Part shown: piece by piece, positions 1-5,212 of the stretch | Layout of the letters: each line of letters opens with the position of its first letter | Numbering within the stretch: the first letter of the stretch is position 1 | DNA from: Bacillota bacterium | GTDB lineage: Bacteria > Bacillota > Clostridia > Peptostreptococcales > Anaerovoracaceae | DNA length: 6,291 bases | NCBI GenBank assembly: GCA_022793975.1 | Contig: JAAWDW010000009.1 | Coordinates: forward strand, 1 to 6,291 | Direction of reading: 5' to 3' | Notes under the pieces: model-generated | The model's database searches: none | What the model saw: only the letters and a program-made list of their open reading frames with translations | Told to the model about the DNA's origin: nothing | Position numbers and translations under genes: made by a program

Positions 1-21
1 ATCAAAATAATCTGATACGGC

Positions 22-64
22 AAAATGCCCTGCCTGAGCCATAAGCTTCGGCAGGGTATTTTTT
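22..64 (+). terminator. Intrinsic terminator of an upstream gene
   Basis: AAAATGCCCTGCC (22-34) pairs with GGCAGGGTATTTT (50-62), including one G-T wobble. After a single T/C mismatch the stem continues inside (36-39 with 45-48), closing on a five-base CATAA loop. The GC-rich core CCCTGCC/GGCAGGG is followed by a T-run (59-64), the classic rho-independent form. The complementary strand also ends the stem with four T, so it may act in both directions. No coding sequence of the upstream gene can be recognised in the few bases before it. Confidence 0.85.
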
Positions 65-148
65 ATGATTTTATCCGGGATATATTTTACTGCAAAAGAT
101 GTATTTATCATTGCTCACGATTTTAAAATTTATTTTTGAGAGTGGTTA

Positions 149-157
149 TGATATAAT
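149..157 (+). promoter_or_regulatory. Extended -10 promoter of the aminopeptidase gene
   Basis: TGATATAAT is a perfect TGn plus TATAAT extended -10 element. The best-spaced -35 (TTTATT, 129-134) is poor, which is usual for extended -10 promoters. Transcription would start near 163-165, giving a leader of about 35 bases and placing the ATG at 198 as the first usable start. Confidence 0.65.
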
Positions 158-184
158 AGTTGCAGTTAAGGTGCGGTATAACAC

Positions 185-189
185 GGAGG
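185..189 (+). promoter_or_regulatory. Ribosome binding site that sets the aminopeptidase start
   Basis: GGAGG lies eight bases before the ATG at 198. The in-frame ATG at 99 has no such site and lies upstream of the -10 box, so it would not be in the mRNA. The 33 extra residues from the upstream start do not look like part of the family fold, whereas MIKERVEKLRALM is a typical family N-terminus. Confidence 0.85.
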
Positions 190-197
190 ATATAATT

Positions 198-1991
198 ATG
201 ATAAAGGAAAGAGTAGAAAAATTGAGAGCGCTGATGGCTCAGAAAAATATAGACGCTTATATTATTCCCACAGATGATTTTCACGGCTCGGAATATGTGG
301 GCGATTATTTTAAATGCAGAGCATATATATCTGGCTTTACAGGCTCTGCGGGAACAGCAGTTGTTACTGCAGATAAAGCGGGACTTTGGACAGACGGACG
401 CTATTTTATACAGGCGGCGCAGGAACTTTCCGGAAGCGGAATAGACCTTTACAAAATGGGCAATCCGGGCGTGCCGACAATAGAAGAATTTTTGCTTGAC
501 GAGCTTAATGACGGAGCAGTGCTGGGATTTGACGGGCGCACAATGGTATATTCTGGAGCAGAGAGACTTAAAAAGGAACTTGCTGCGAAGAACGTGAGAT
601 TAGCGTATGAAGAGGATCTTATAGGAATGATTTGGGACGGCAGACCGCAGATTTCAAAAAAACCTGCCTGGTTGCTGCCGCTTGAGTTTGCAGGAGTTTC
701 CAGGGAAGATAAAATAGCGCAGATCAGAGAGCAGATGAAAAAAGAAAATGCGGATGTATTTTTATTGACATCACTTGACGATATTGCCTGGCTTCTCAAT
801 TTCCGCGGCGGAGATGTGTACTGCAATACCGTGGTACTTTCATATGCGGTGATAACGGAAAAACAAATCCTGCTGTTTACGGATGCGGAAAAGTTCGAGG
901 CCGCAGCTTTGGATGAACTTGCAAAAGCGGGTGTGACTTTAAAAGAATATGATGACGTGTATGAATATGTGAAAGGTATAAAAGGTACAGTCTGGGCTGA
1001 TCCGAGCAAGGCAAATTATAAACTGATAAAAAATTTGTCACCGGATACGGATATAAGATACGGCAGGAACTTTACGCTTCTGCCGAAGGCAGTAAAAAAT
1101 GAGACGGAAATAGATAATATGAGAAGAACTCATATTAAGGACGGAGCGGCAATTACAAAGCTTATATATTTTCTTAAACACAGAGAAAGCGGAAGCGTAC
1201 TTACGGAAATGGATGTTGATGCCAAAATAGAGGAATTCCGCGGCGAGCAGGCGGGCTATATAGAGCCGAGTTTTGAAACGATATCGGCTTATGGTCCGAG
1301 CGCAGCCATTGTGCATTATACAGCAGATGAAGCAAGCAACAGAACTTTGGAGGATAAAGGGCTCATACTCATAGACACGGGAGGTACGTACATGGGAGGT
1401 ACGACCGATATTACGAGAACAATAGCGCTCGGACCTCTTACGGATACTGAAAAGAAGCATTACACGGCAGTGCTTAAAGGAAATCTGGACCTTGGTGCGA
1501 CGGAGTTTCCGCAGGGAACGCGCGGCATCAATCTTGATGCGATAGCAAGAAGGCCGATATGGGCAATAGGCTGTGATTACAATCATGGCACCGGGCACGG
1601 CATAGGATATATGCTGAATGTTCACGAGGGACCGAATTCTATAAGAAACAAGGTGGCAGACAGCATAGAGGAGAGTGCGGAACTGCAGCCGGGAATGATA
1701 ACTTCAAACGAGCCCGGTATCTATATTGAAAACAGCCATGGAATAAGGCTGGAAACGCTTGTGCTTTGCTGTGAGAAGATTGTATCCGATGGTGAAGCTG
1801 AGATACCGATGCTGTATTTTGAGACGCTTACGCTTGTGCCTTATGATCTTGATGCGGTGGTACCGGAAATGCTCAGTGAAGAACAGAAGAATGTTCTCAA
1901 CAGTTATCATGCGCGTGTTTACGATGAAATATCGCCGCTTCTGACAAAAGAAGAGACAGAGTGGCTTAAGTATGCGACAAGAAGTATATAG
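198..1991 (+). CDS. pepP: Xaa-Pro aminopeptidase (aminopeptidase P, M24B family)
   Basis: This is a cytosolic metallopeptidase expected to remove the N-terminal residue from peptides whose second residue is proline; the family normally uses two Mn ions. The protein has 597 residues and the three-domain layout of the long, XPNPEP1-like type: a creatinase-like N-terminal domain (about 5-135), a second creatinase-like domain (about 150-310), the pita-bread M24 catalytic domain (about 315-530) and a short M24 C-terminal region (about 535-597). All five expected metal ligands are visible: D393 (LIDTGG), D404 (TTDITRT), H467 (HGTGHGIG), E505 (SNEPGIY) and E519 (GIRLE). H463 and H476 (NVHEGP) match the conserved supporting histidines. 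There is no signal peptide or membrane segment. The gene stands alone with its own promoter and downstream hairpin. The family call is firm; the exact substrate range is inferred, and the symbol is also used for the shorter E. coli-type enzyme. Confidence 0.95.
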   Translation: MIKERVEKLRALMAQKNIDAYIIPTDDFHGSEYVGDYFKCRAYISGFTGSAGTAVVTADKAGLWTDGRYFIQAAQELSGSGIDLYKMGNPGVPTIEEFLLDELNDGAVLGFDGRTMVYSGAERLKKELAAKNVRLAYEEDLIGMIWDGRPQISKKPAWLLPLEFAGVSREDKIAQIREQMKKENADVFLLTSLDDIAWLLNFRGGDVYCNTVVLSYAVITEKQILLFTDAEKFEAAALDELAKAGVTLKEYDDVYEYVKGIKGTVWADPSKANYKLIKNLSPDTDIRYGRNFTLLPKAVKNETEIDNMRRTHIKDGAAITKLIYFLKHRESGSVLTEMDVDAKIEEFRGEQAGYIEPSFETISAYGPSAAIVHYTADEASNRTLEDKGLILIDTGGTYMGGTTDITRTIALGPLTDTEKKHYTAVLKGNLDLGATEFPQGTRGINLDAIARRPIWAIGCDYNHGTGHGIGYMLNVHEGPNSIRNKVADSIEESAELQPGMITSNEPGIYIENSHGIRLETLVLCCEKIVSDGEAEIPMLYFETLTLVPYDLDAVVPEMLSEEQKNVLNSYHARVYDEISPLLTKEETEWLKYATRSI

Positions 1992-2049
1992 AAAATTGTT
2001 TGACTTGTGCAAAGAAATTTGCTAAACACGACTTGGAGCGTTTAAAGGC

Positions 2050-2099
2050 ATAGATTTTAAATTAAGATTTATACTGTATTTAAAAATCTATCGTTTTTT
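2050..2099 (+). terminator. Probable AT-rich terminator after the aminopeptidase gene
   Basis: ATAGATTTTAAAT (2050-2062) pairs with ATTTAAAAATCTAT (2078-2091), leaving one bulged base and a loop of about 15 bases. The stem is followed by CG and six T (2094-2099). Position and T-run fit a rho-independent terminator 58 bases after the stop codon, but the stem is almost all A/T and therefore weak. Confidence 0.5.
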
Positions 2100-2120
2100 A
2101 AAAATTTAAAAAATTTTTAA
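2098..2120. repeat. Short all-A/T inverted repeat
   Basis: TTAAAAATTT (2098-2107) and AAATTTTTAA (2111-2120) are perfect inverted copies around AAA. The A- and T-tracts would bend the DNA. The element directly follows the T-run of the preceding hairpin, so it may be a back-up terminator or simple low-complexity spacer. Confidence 0.45.
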
Positions 2121-2144
2121 GAGCTATATTTTATTCTTTATCAT

Positions 2145-2174
2145 TCTGTTTTTCATTATTATAAATTGTATAAT
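2145..2174 (+). promoter_or_regulatory. Possible promoter of the lipoprotein gene
   Basis: A perfect TATAAT lies at 2169-2174. The only -35 candidate at fitting distance is TCTGTT (2145-2150, 18-base spacer), which is weak. The AT-rich DNA upstream could act as an UP element. The leader would be about 80 bases. Confidence 0.4.
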
Positions 2175-2260
2175 CAGTGATAACAAATGAAAAAATTACC
2201 GCGTGAATAAATCATAAAAAAGTCAATACTAAAGACGAAGAAAAGAGAGGAGATTCAGAG

Positions 2261-2548
2261 ATGAAATCAAAAATTTTTCTTTGTCTTTTATTGATTGTTA
2301 CTATGCTTGCTTTTGTCGCTTGCGCCGATAACGGAGACGGAAACGATGCCGAAGGTATGCTGAACAACGGAGTTGACGATATTGCAAACGGTGTAGACCG
2401 TGTCGTTGACGATATTGACGGAAATAATGATTACGGCACCGGATTACCCGGAAACGGAAAGAGCTGGAATGACAGCAGTATTAAAAACAACGGACGTAAC
2501 GATTCGAATGTAGCTTCAAAAGGAGCTCTCGAAAACGATATTCTTTAG
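2261..2548 (+). CDS. Small acidic Asn/Gly-rich lipoprotein, function unknown
   Basis: The protein has 95 residues. The N-terminus is a lipoprotein signal: K2 and K4, a hydrophobic stretch at 5-20, then a lipobox-like FVAC with the lipidated cysteine at C21, so the mature protein should be anchored outside the cytoplasmic membrane. The mature part is rich in Asn, Gly and Asp, with about 15 acidic and 5 basic residues. Residues 33-53 hold repeated NGVDDI/NGVDRVVDDI units with V38, I41, V45, V48 and I52 at heptad-like spacing, suggesting one amphipathic helix; the rest (54-95) looks disordered. GAGGAG ends eight bases before the ATG, a strong ribosome site. It stands alone with its own terminator. 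Small lipoproteins of this general style occur in Clostridia, but I recognise no functional family and propose no role beyond the cell surface. Confidence 0.85.
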   Translation: MKSKIFLCLLLIVTMLAFVACADNGDGNDAEGMLNNGVDDIANGVDRVVDDIDGNNDYGTGLPGNGKSWNDSSIKNNGRNDSNVASKGALENDIL

Positions 2549-2571
2549 TAAGTCAATAAAAGCGATAGGGC

Positions 2572-2597
2572 AGGGAGCGGCATAAGCTGCTCCTTTT
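2572..2597 (+). terminator. Intrinsic terminator after the lipoprotein gene
   Basis: GGAGCGGC (2574-2581) pairs with GCTGCTCC (2586-2593) around an ATAA loop, with one G-T wobble; AG before it can pair weakly with TT after it. Four T follow directly. It starts 24 bases after the lipoprotein stop. The stem is good but the T-run is short. Confidence 0.75.
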
Positions 2598-2618
2598 GCG
2601 TTAAGAGGCGCTTTTACA

Positions 2619-2711
2619 ATGAAAAAATCTAACGGAAAATATGTATTTGCGGTGTGCAGAAGCAGTACAGCGCAGAAAATAAGCAGAGCTGATGAAAGAA
2701 TATCTTTTTAA
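2619..2711 (+). CDS. Doubtful 30-codon ORF
   Basis: An ATG-started ORF encodes a basic 30-residue peptide beginning MKKSNGKYVF. AAGAGG (2603-2608) lies ten bases upstream, a passable ribosome site, but the ORF follows a terminator and has no clear promoter of its own. It has no signal peptide, membrane segment or recognisable motif. An ORF this short arises easily by chance, so it is listed only because it has a start, a stop and a partial ribosome site. It could equally be the remains of an old gene. Confidence 0.15.
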   Translation: MKKSNGKYVFAVCRSSTAQKISRADERISF

Positions 2712-2790
2712 TTAAAGTGATAAAAAAGATATAAAGTACAGGAATGTTTATAATATAACAGCAAATAGTAGTAAGATTTTAACAATTGCG

Positions 2791-2820
2791 TTGCGCAGGT
2801 GTGTCAGTACAAGGTATAAT
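2791..2820 (+). promoter_or_regulatory. Distal rnr promoter P1
   Basis: TTGCGC (2791-2796), an 18-base spacer and a perfect TATAAT (2815-2820) form a good sigma-A type promoter. Transcription would start near 2827, giving a leader of about 130 bases that contains the inverted repeat at 2863-2922. Confidence 0.6.
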
Positions 2821-2862
2821 AGTCGCAACCGATTGAATACGGCGTTGTCGTAAGGAAGTAAC

Positions 2863-2922
2863 TATTACACCACAAATTACATTGCGTCAAAGCCGCCAAG
2901 TATCGAGATTTGTGGTATAATA
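2863..2922. repeat. 15-bp inverted repeat spanning the second rnr promoter
   Basis: TATTACACCACAAAT (2863-2877) is the reverse complement of ATTTGTGGTATAATA (2908-2922) with a single mismatch (C2868 against A2917); the spacer is 30 bases. The right arm contains the whole -10 box of P2. In RNA started at P1 it would fold into a 14-of-15 paired stem ending 22 bases before the ribosome site. No T-run follows, so it is not a terminator. It may be an mRNA hairpin or a protein-binding site. Confidence 0.7.
2913..2921 (+). promoter_or_regulatory. Proximal rnr promoter P2 (extended -10)
   Basis: TGGTATAAT is a perfect TGn plus TATAAT element. No -35 is visible at the right distance (TTGCGT at 2882-2887 is 28 bases away), so it would depend on the extended -10. 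Start of transcription is expected near 2928, with a leader of about 28 bases before the ATG at 2956. Confidence 0.6.
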
Positions 2923-2955
2923 CATATATAGATAAATACGGGAAAGAAGGAATAT

Positions 2956-5043
2956 ATGGAAAAAGAAAAAGGCGGCGGAAAAAACGCAGCAAAAGGTAAG
3001 AGCAGATCAAACAGAAGAAAAAGAAGAACAAATCGTAGAAAACCTGTTGTCGTAATCGGAGTAATACGCAAATACGAAAAGGGTTTCGGATTTATTGAAA
3101 TAAAAGAGGATAGAGAACTCTTTTTCGCGGACGGAGATGACAGAGACATATTTGTGGCGGGAAAAGATATGAAGGATGCGATGGATGGAGATGCAGTATC
3201 GGCGGAACTGCTGCCGCGCTATATGTGGAGTGGTACAAGGCCGGAAGCACGGATTCGAAAAATCGTGACTCGCTGTACAACAGAAGTTGCAGGCACATTT
3301 TATGAATATGATGGTTTTGGATTTGTAAAACCGGAAGGTCCGAAAAAACGCGATGATATATTTATATCCAAACGAAATATAAACGGTGCCGAGGACGGAG
3401 ATATGGTAGTATGTAAGATACTTATGTATCCGCTGGAAGGGCAGAAAGCCGAGGGTGAAATTACCGAAATCATTGCCAAGGAGGGAGAAGCGGGCGGAGA
3501 TATAAAAACACTCGTCCGTGCACATGGCTTTTCGGAAAAATTTCCTGAGGAAGCAGAGAAAGAGGCAAATTCCATACGGGCGCGCGTTACCGTAAAAGAG
3601 GGTGAGAGAAGAGACCTGAGAGATAAAATGATAGTTACGATAGACGGCGAATATTCCAAGGATTTCGATGATGCTGTTTCGGTGGAAATGCTGCCGAACG
3701 GAAATTATCTGCTTGGTGTCCATATTGCCGATGTCAGTCATTATGTGAGGGAAAATTCGGCGCTTGACAGAGAAGCTCTTAAAAGAGGAACAAGCATATA
3801 TCCCGTAAATCAGGTAGTACCGATGCTTCCGGAAAAACTTTCAAACAATATCTGCAGTTTGAGGCCAAACAGAGACCGTCTGACACTTTCTGTCGATATG
3901 GAAATAACAAAAGACGGCATTATAACGGATTATGATATTTACGAGAGTGTAATAAGATCCAAGGAAAGGCTTGTTTACGGCGCAGTGTCAAAGATCATAA
4001 AAGGTGATGTTGTAAAATATGAGGAGTCTCATCCGTATCTTTACAGAACAATAATGGATATGCGCAGTCTGGCAGAAATTCTGGCACGGAAAAGAGATGG
4101 ACGCGGAAGCATAAATTTTGATATACCGGAGGCTGAGATAGAGGTTGATGAAAAGGGAACGGCAGTAAATGTAAAACCTGCGGAGCGCGGCATTGCCAAT
4201 AATATGATAGAAGAATTTATGCTTGCGGCAAACGAAACGGTAGCGAAGCATTTCAGCTTTATGCAGGTGCCTTTTGTATACAGAGTGCACGAAAAACCGG
4301 ATACGGAAAAGCTTGAAGAGCTGAGACAGTTTTTGCTGGGGTTTGGCATAAATCTTAAAGTAAATGCGGACAGTGTACATCCGAAACTACTTGCCGGAAT
4401 ATTAAAGGAAGTAAGGGGAAAGCCGTATGAAAATGCCGTGAGCACTGTTATGCTGAGGACGATGCAGCGTGCTGAATATGATACACAGTGTCTGGGGCAT
4501 TTCGGACTATCGCTTAAGCATTACTGTCATTTTACATCGCCTATAAGAAGATATCCCGATCTTATTATTCACAGAATAATAAAGGAGACTCTGCACGGAT
4601 ATCCTTCGCAGAGCCGTATTAAGGAGCTTGCAAAAAAAGCGAGAATAGCGGCCGATATGTCGTCGGTAAATGAGAGAAAAGCAGTAGATCTTGAGCGGGA
4701 TGCCGAAAGTCTCAAGAAGACAGAGTATATGGAATATCATCTGGGAGAAGCATTAGACGGTACAGTAAGCAGTATAAGAAGTTTTGGTATGTACGTGGAA
4801 CTTCCGAATACGATAAGAGGTCTTGTAAAGATAGAAACTCTTACGGACGATGATTATTTCTTTGAAGAGGATAAACAGAGGCTCGTTGGAAAACGTACCG
4901 GCAGTATATATGATATAGGGCGCAAAGTGACCGTAAAAAACGTACGCGCCGATAAAGAAACACGGGAAATCGACTTCATTGTCATTCAAAATGATAAGCA
5001 GCCGTCAAGAGGCAGGCAAACACGAATAATTAAACGGAATTAA
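2956..5043 (+). CDS. rnr: RNase R-type 3'-5' exoribonuclease
   Basis: A processive, Mg-dependent 3'-5' exoribonuclease of the RNase II/R family, which degrades structured RNA in the cytoplasm and serves RNA turnover and quality control. The protein has 695 residues. In order: a very basic N-terminal tail (1-30, about half Lys/Arg), cold-shock domain 1 (about 33-90, GFGFI at 43-47), cold-shock domain 2 (about 108-170, GFGFV at 120-124), the RNB catalytic domain (about 217-545) and an S1 domain (about 599-677) with a short basic end. The four catalytic aspartates are present in TIDGEYSKDFDDA: D230, D236, D238 and D239. The late RNB signature HFTSPIRRYPDL starts at H525. It is shorter than the usual RNase R (779 residues in B. 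subtilis, 813 in E. coli), because the N-terminal helix-turn-helix and long Lys-rich C-tail are missing. AGAAGGA (2945-2951) lies four bases before the ATG. Neither secG nor smpB, common neighbours, is adjacent here. Confidence 0.95.
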   Translation: MEKEKGGGKNAAKGKSRSNRRKRRTNRRKPVVVIGVIRKYEKGFGFIEIKEDRELFFADGDDRDIFVAGKDMKDAMDGDAVSAELLPRYMWSGTRPEARIRKIVTRCTTEVAGTFYEYDGFGFVKPEGPKKRDDIFISKRNINGAEDGDMVVCKILMYPLEGQKAEGEITEIIAKEGEAGGDIKTLVRAHGFSEKFPEEAEKEANSIRARVTVKEGERRDLRDKMIVTIDGEYSKDFDDAVSVEMLPNGNYLLGVHIADVSHYVRENSALDREALKRGTSIYPVNQVVPMLPEKLSNNICSLRPNRDRLTLSVDMEITKDGIITDYDIYESVIRSKERLVYGAVSKIIKGDVVKYEESHPYLYRTIMDMRSLAEILARKRDGRGSINFDIPEAEIEVDEKGTAVNVKPAERGIANNMIEEFMLAANETVAKHFSFMQVPFVYRVHEKPDTEKLEELRQFLLGFGINLKVNADSVHPKLLAGILKEVRGKPYENAVSTVMLRTMQRAEYDTQCLGHFGLSLKHYCHFTSPIRRYPDLIIHRIIKETLHGYPSQSRIKELAKKARIAADMSSVNERKAVDLERDAESLKKTEYMEYHLGEALDGTVSSIRSFGMYVELPNTIRGLVKIETLTDDDYFFEEDKQRLVGKRTGSIYDIGRKVTVKNVRADKETREIDFIVIQNDKQPSRGRQTRIIKRN

Positions 5044-5049
5044 CAGCAA

Positions 5050-5062
5050 AATGTTCGGTAAA
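5050..5062 (-). promoter_or_regulatory. PurBox-like site upstream of the purL promoter
   Basis: AATGTTCGGTAAA matches 12 of 13 positions of the reverse complement of the Bacillus PurR box (AWWWCCGAACWWT), including the whole GTTCGG core. It lies seven bases after the rnr stop and about 36 bases before the purL -35. The consensus is from memory and loose; no second box sits at the normal close spacing here, so this is only a candidate operator. Confidence 0.25.
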
Positions 5063-5082
5063 TAAACAAGAAAAATGAAAAT

Positions 5083-5116
5083 AAAGTCCGTATCCGGTTG
5101 TAACGGTGCGGGCTTT
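5083..5116 (+). terminator. Hairpin after rnr, possible terminator
   Basis: AAAGTCCG (5083-5090) pairs with CGGGCTTT (5109-5116), with one T-G wobble, and an inner CCG/CGG pair closes a GTTGTAA loop. It starts 39 bases after the rnr stop. The following sequence (GTGCTATTATA) is not a clean T-run, so termination may be partial. The hairpin also covers the -35 box and spacer of the purL promoter. Confidence 0.5.
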
Positions 5117-5126
5117 GTGCTATTAT
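5098..5126 (+). promoter_or_regulatory. purL promoter
   Basis: TTGTAA (5098-5103), a 17-base spacer and TATTAT (5121-5126) fit a sigma-A promoter; TGC directly before the -10 box adds an extended -10 element. Transcription would begin near 5133, giving a leader of about 80 bases. This separates purL from rnr. Confidence 0.65.
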
Positions 5127-5155
5127 ATAGTAGAAAAAATAATAATACAGCCTGA

Positions 5156-5200
5156 AAACACGAACAATATCGTGGCAAAACACTATAAATGTTCAGAAAG
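5156..5200. promoter_or_regulatory. Possible pair of inverted PurBox-like sites in the purL leader
   Basis: AAACACGAACAAT (5156-5168) matches 11 of 13 positions of the Bacillus PurR box, and the inverted AATGTTCAGAAAG (5188-5200) also matches 11 of 13. The inverted orientation and 19-base gap are close to the 16-17 base gap known for B. subtilis PurR operators. Both lie downstream of the predicted start of transcription and the second abuts the ribosome site, which is unusual. CACGA/TCGTG (5159-5163 and 5170-5174) could instead form a small leader hairpin. Confidence 0.2.
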
Positions 5201-5212
5201 AAAGGTACAAAG

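Larger units (their letters stand above)
2549..2955 (+). other. Long intergenic region before rnr
   Basis: This 407-base stretch has no convincing gene. In order it holds the lipoprotein terminator (2572-2597), one doubtful 30-codon ORF (2619-2711), an orphan TATAAT (2749-2754) with no usable -35, the rnr promoter P1 (2791-2820), a 15-bp inverted repeat (2863-2922) and the extended -10 promoter P2 (2913-2921). The part from about 2712 to 2955 is stop-rich in the forward frames and best read as regulatory DNA. Confidence 0.6.

Noticed and set aside
99..197. In-frame upstream start that would add 33 residues to the aminopeptidase
   Set aside because: It lies upstream of the extended -10 box (149-157), has no ribosome site, and the extra residues do not fit the family; ATG at 198 has GGAGG at ideal spacing.
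449..1625. Minus-strand open frames of 186 and 195 codons inside the aminopeptidase gene
   Set aside because: They are antisense to a clearly conserved coding frame, with Ser-rich or Tyr/Arg-rich composition typical of mirror frames, and match no known protein.
2000..2028. TTGACT followed 17 bases later by TAAACA as a promoter after the aminopeptidase gene
   Set aside because: The -10 matches only three of six positions and a likely terminator follows at 2050-2099, leaving nothing to transcribe.
2619..2711. Fragment of a decayed gene before rnr
   Set aside because: No recognisable homology in the translated peptide and no continuation in other frames; kept only as a low-confidence short ORF.
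2804..3031. A 75-codon minus-strand frame spanning the rnr start
   Set aside because: It covers the promoters and the basic 5' end of rnr; the Phe/Leu-rich sequence simply mirrors the Lys/Arg codons of the tail.
3007..4445. Minus-strand open frames of up to 244 codons inside rnr
   Set aside because: They overlap conserved RNB and cold-shock motifs on the + strand and have biased, unrecognisable composition.
5127..5212. Purine or other riboswitch in the purL leader
   Set aside because: The leader is only about 80 bases and shows just a 5-bp hairpin; I find no conserved purine-aptamer core or downstream terminator hairpin.
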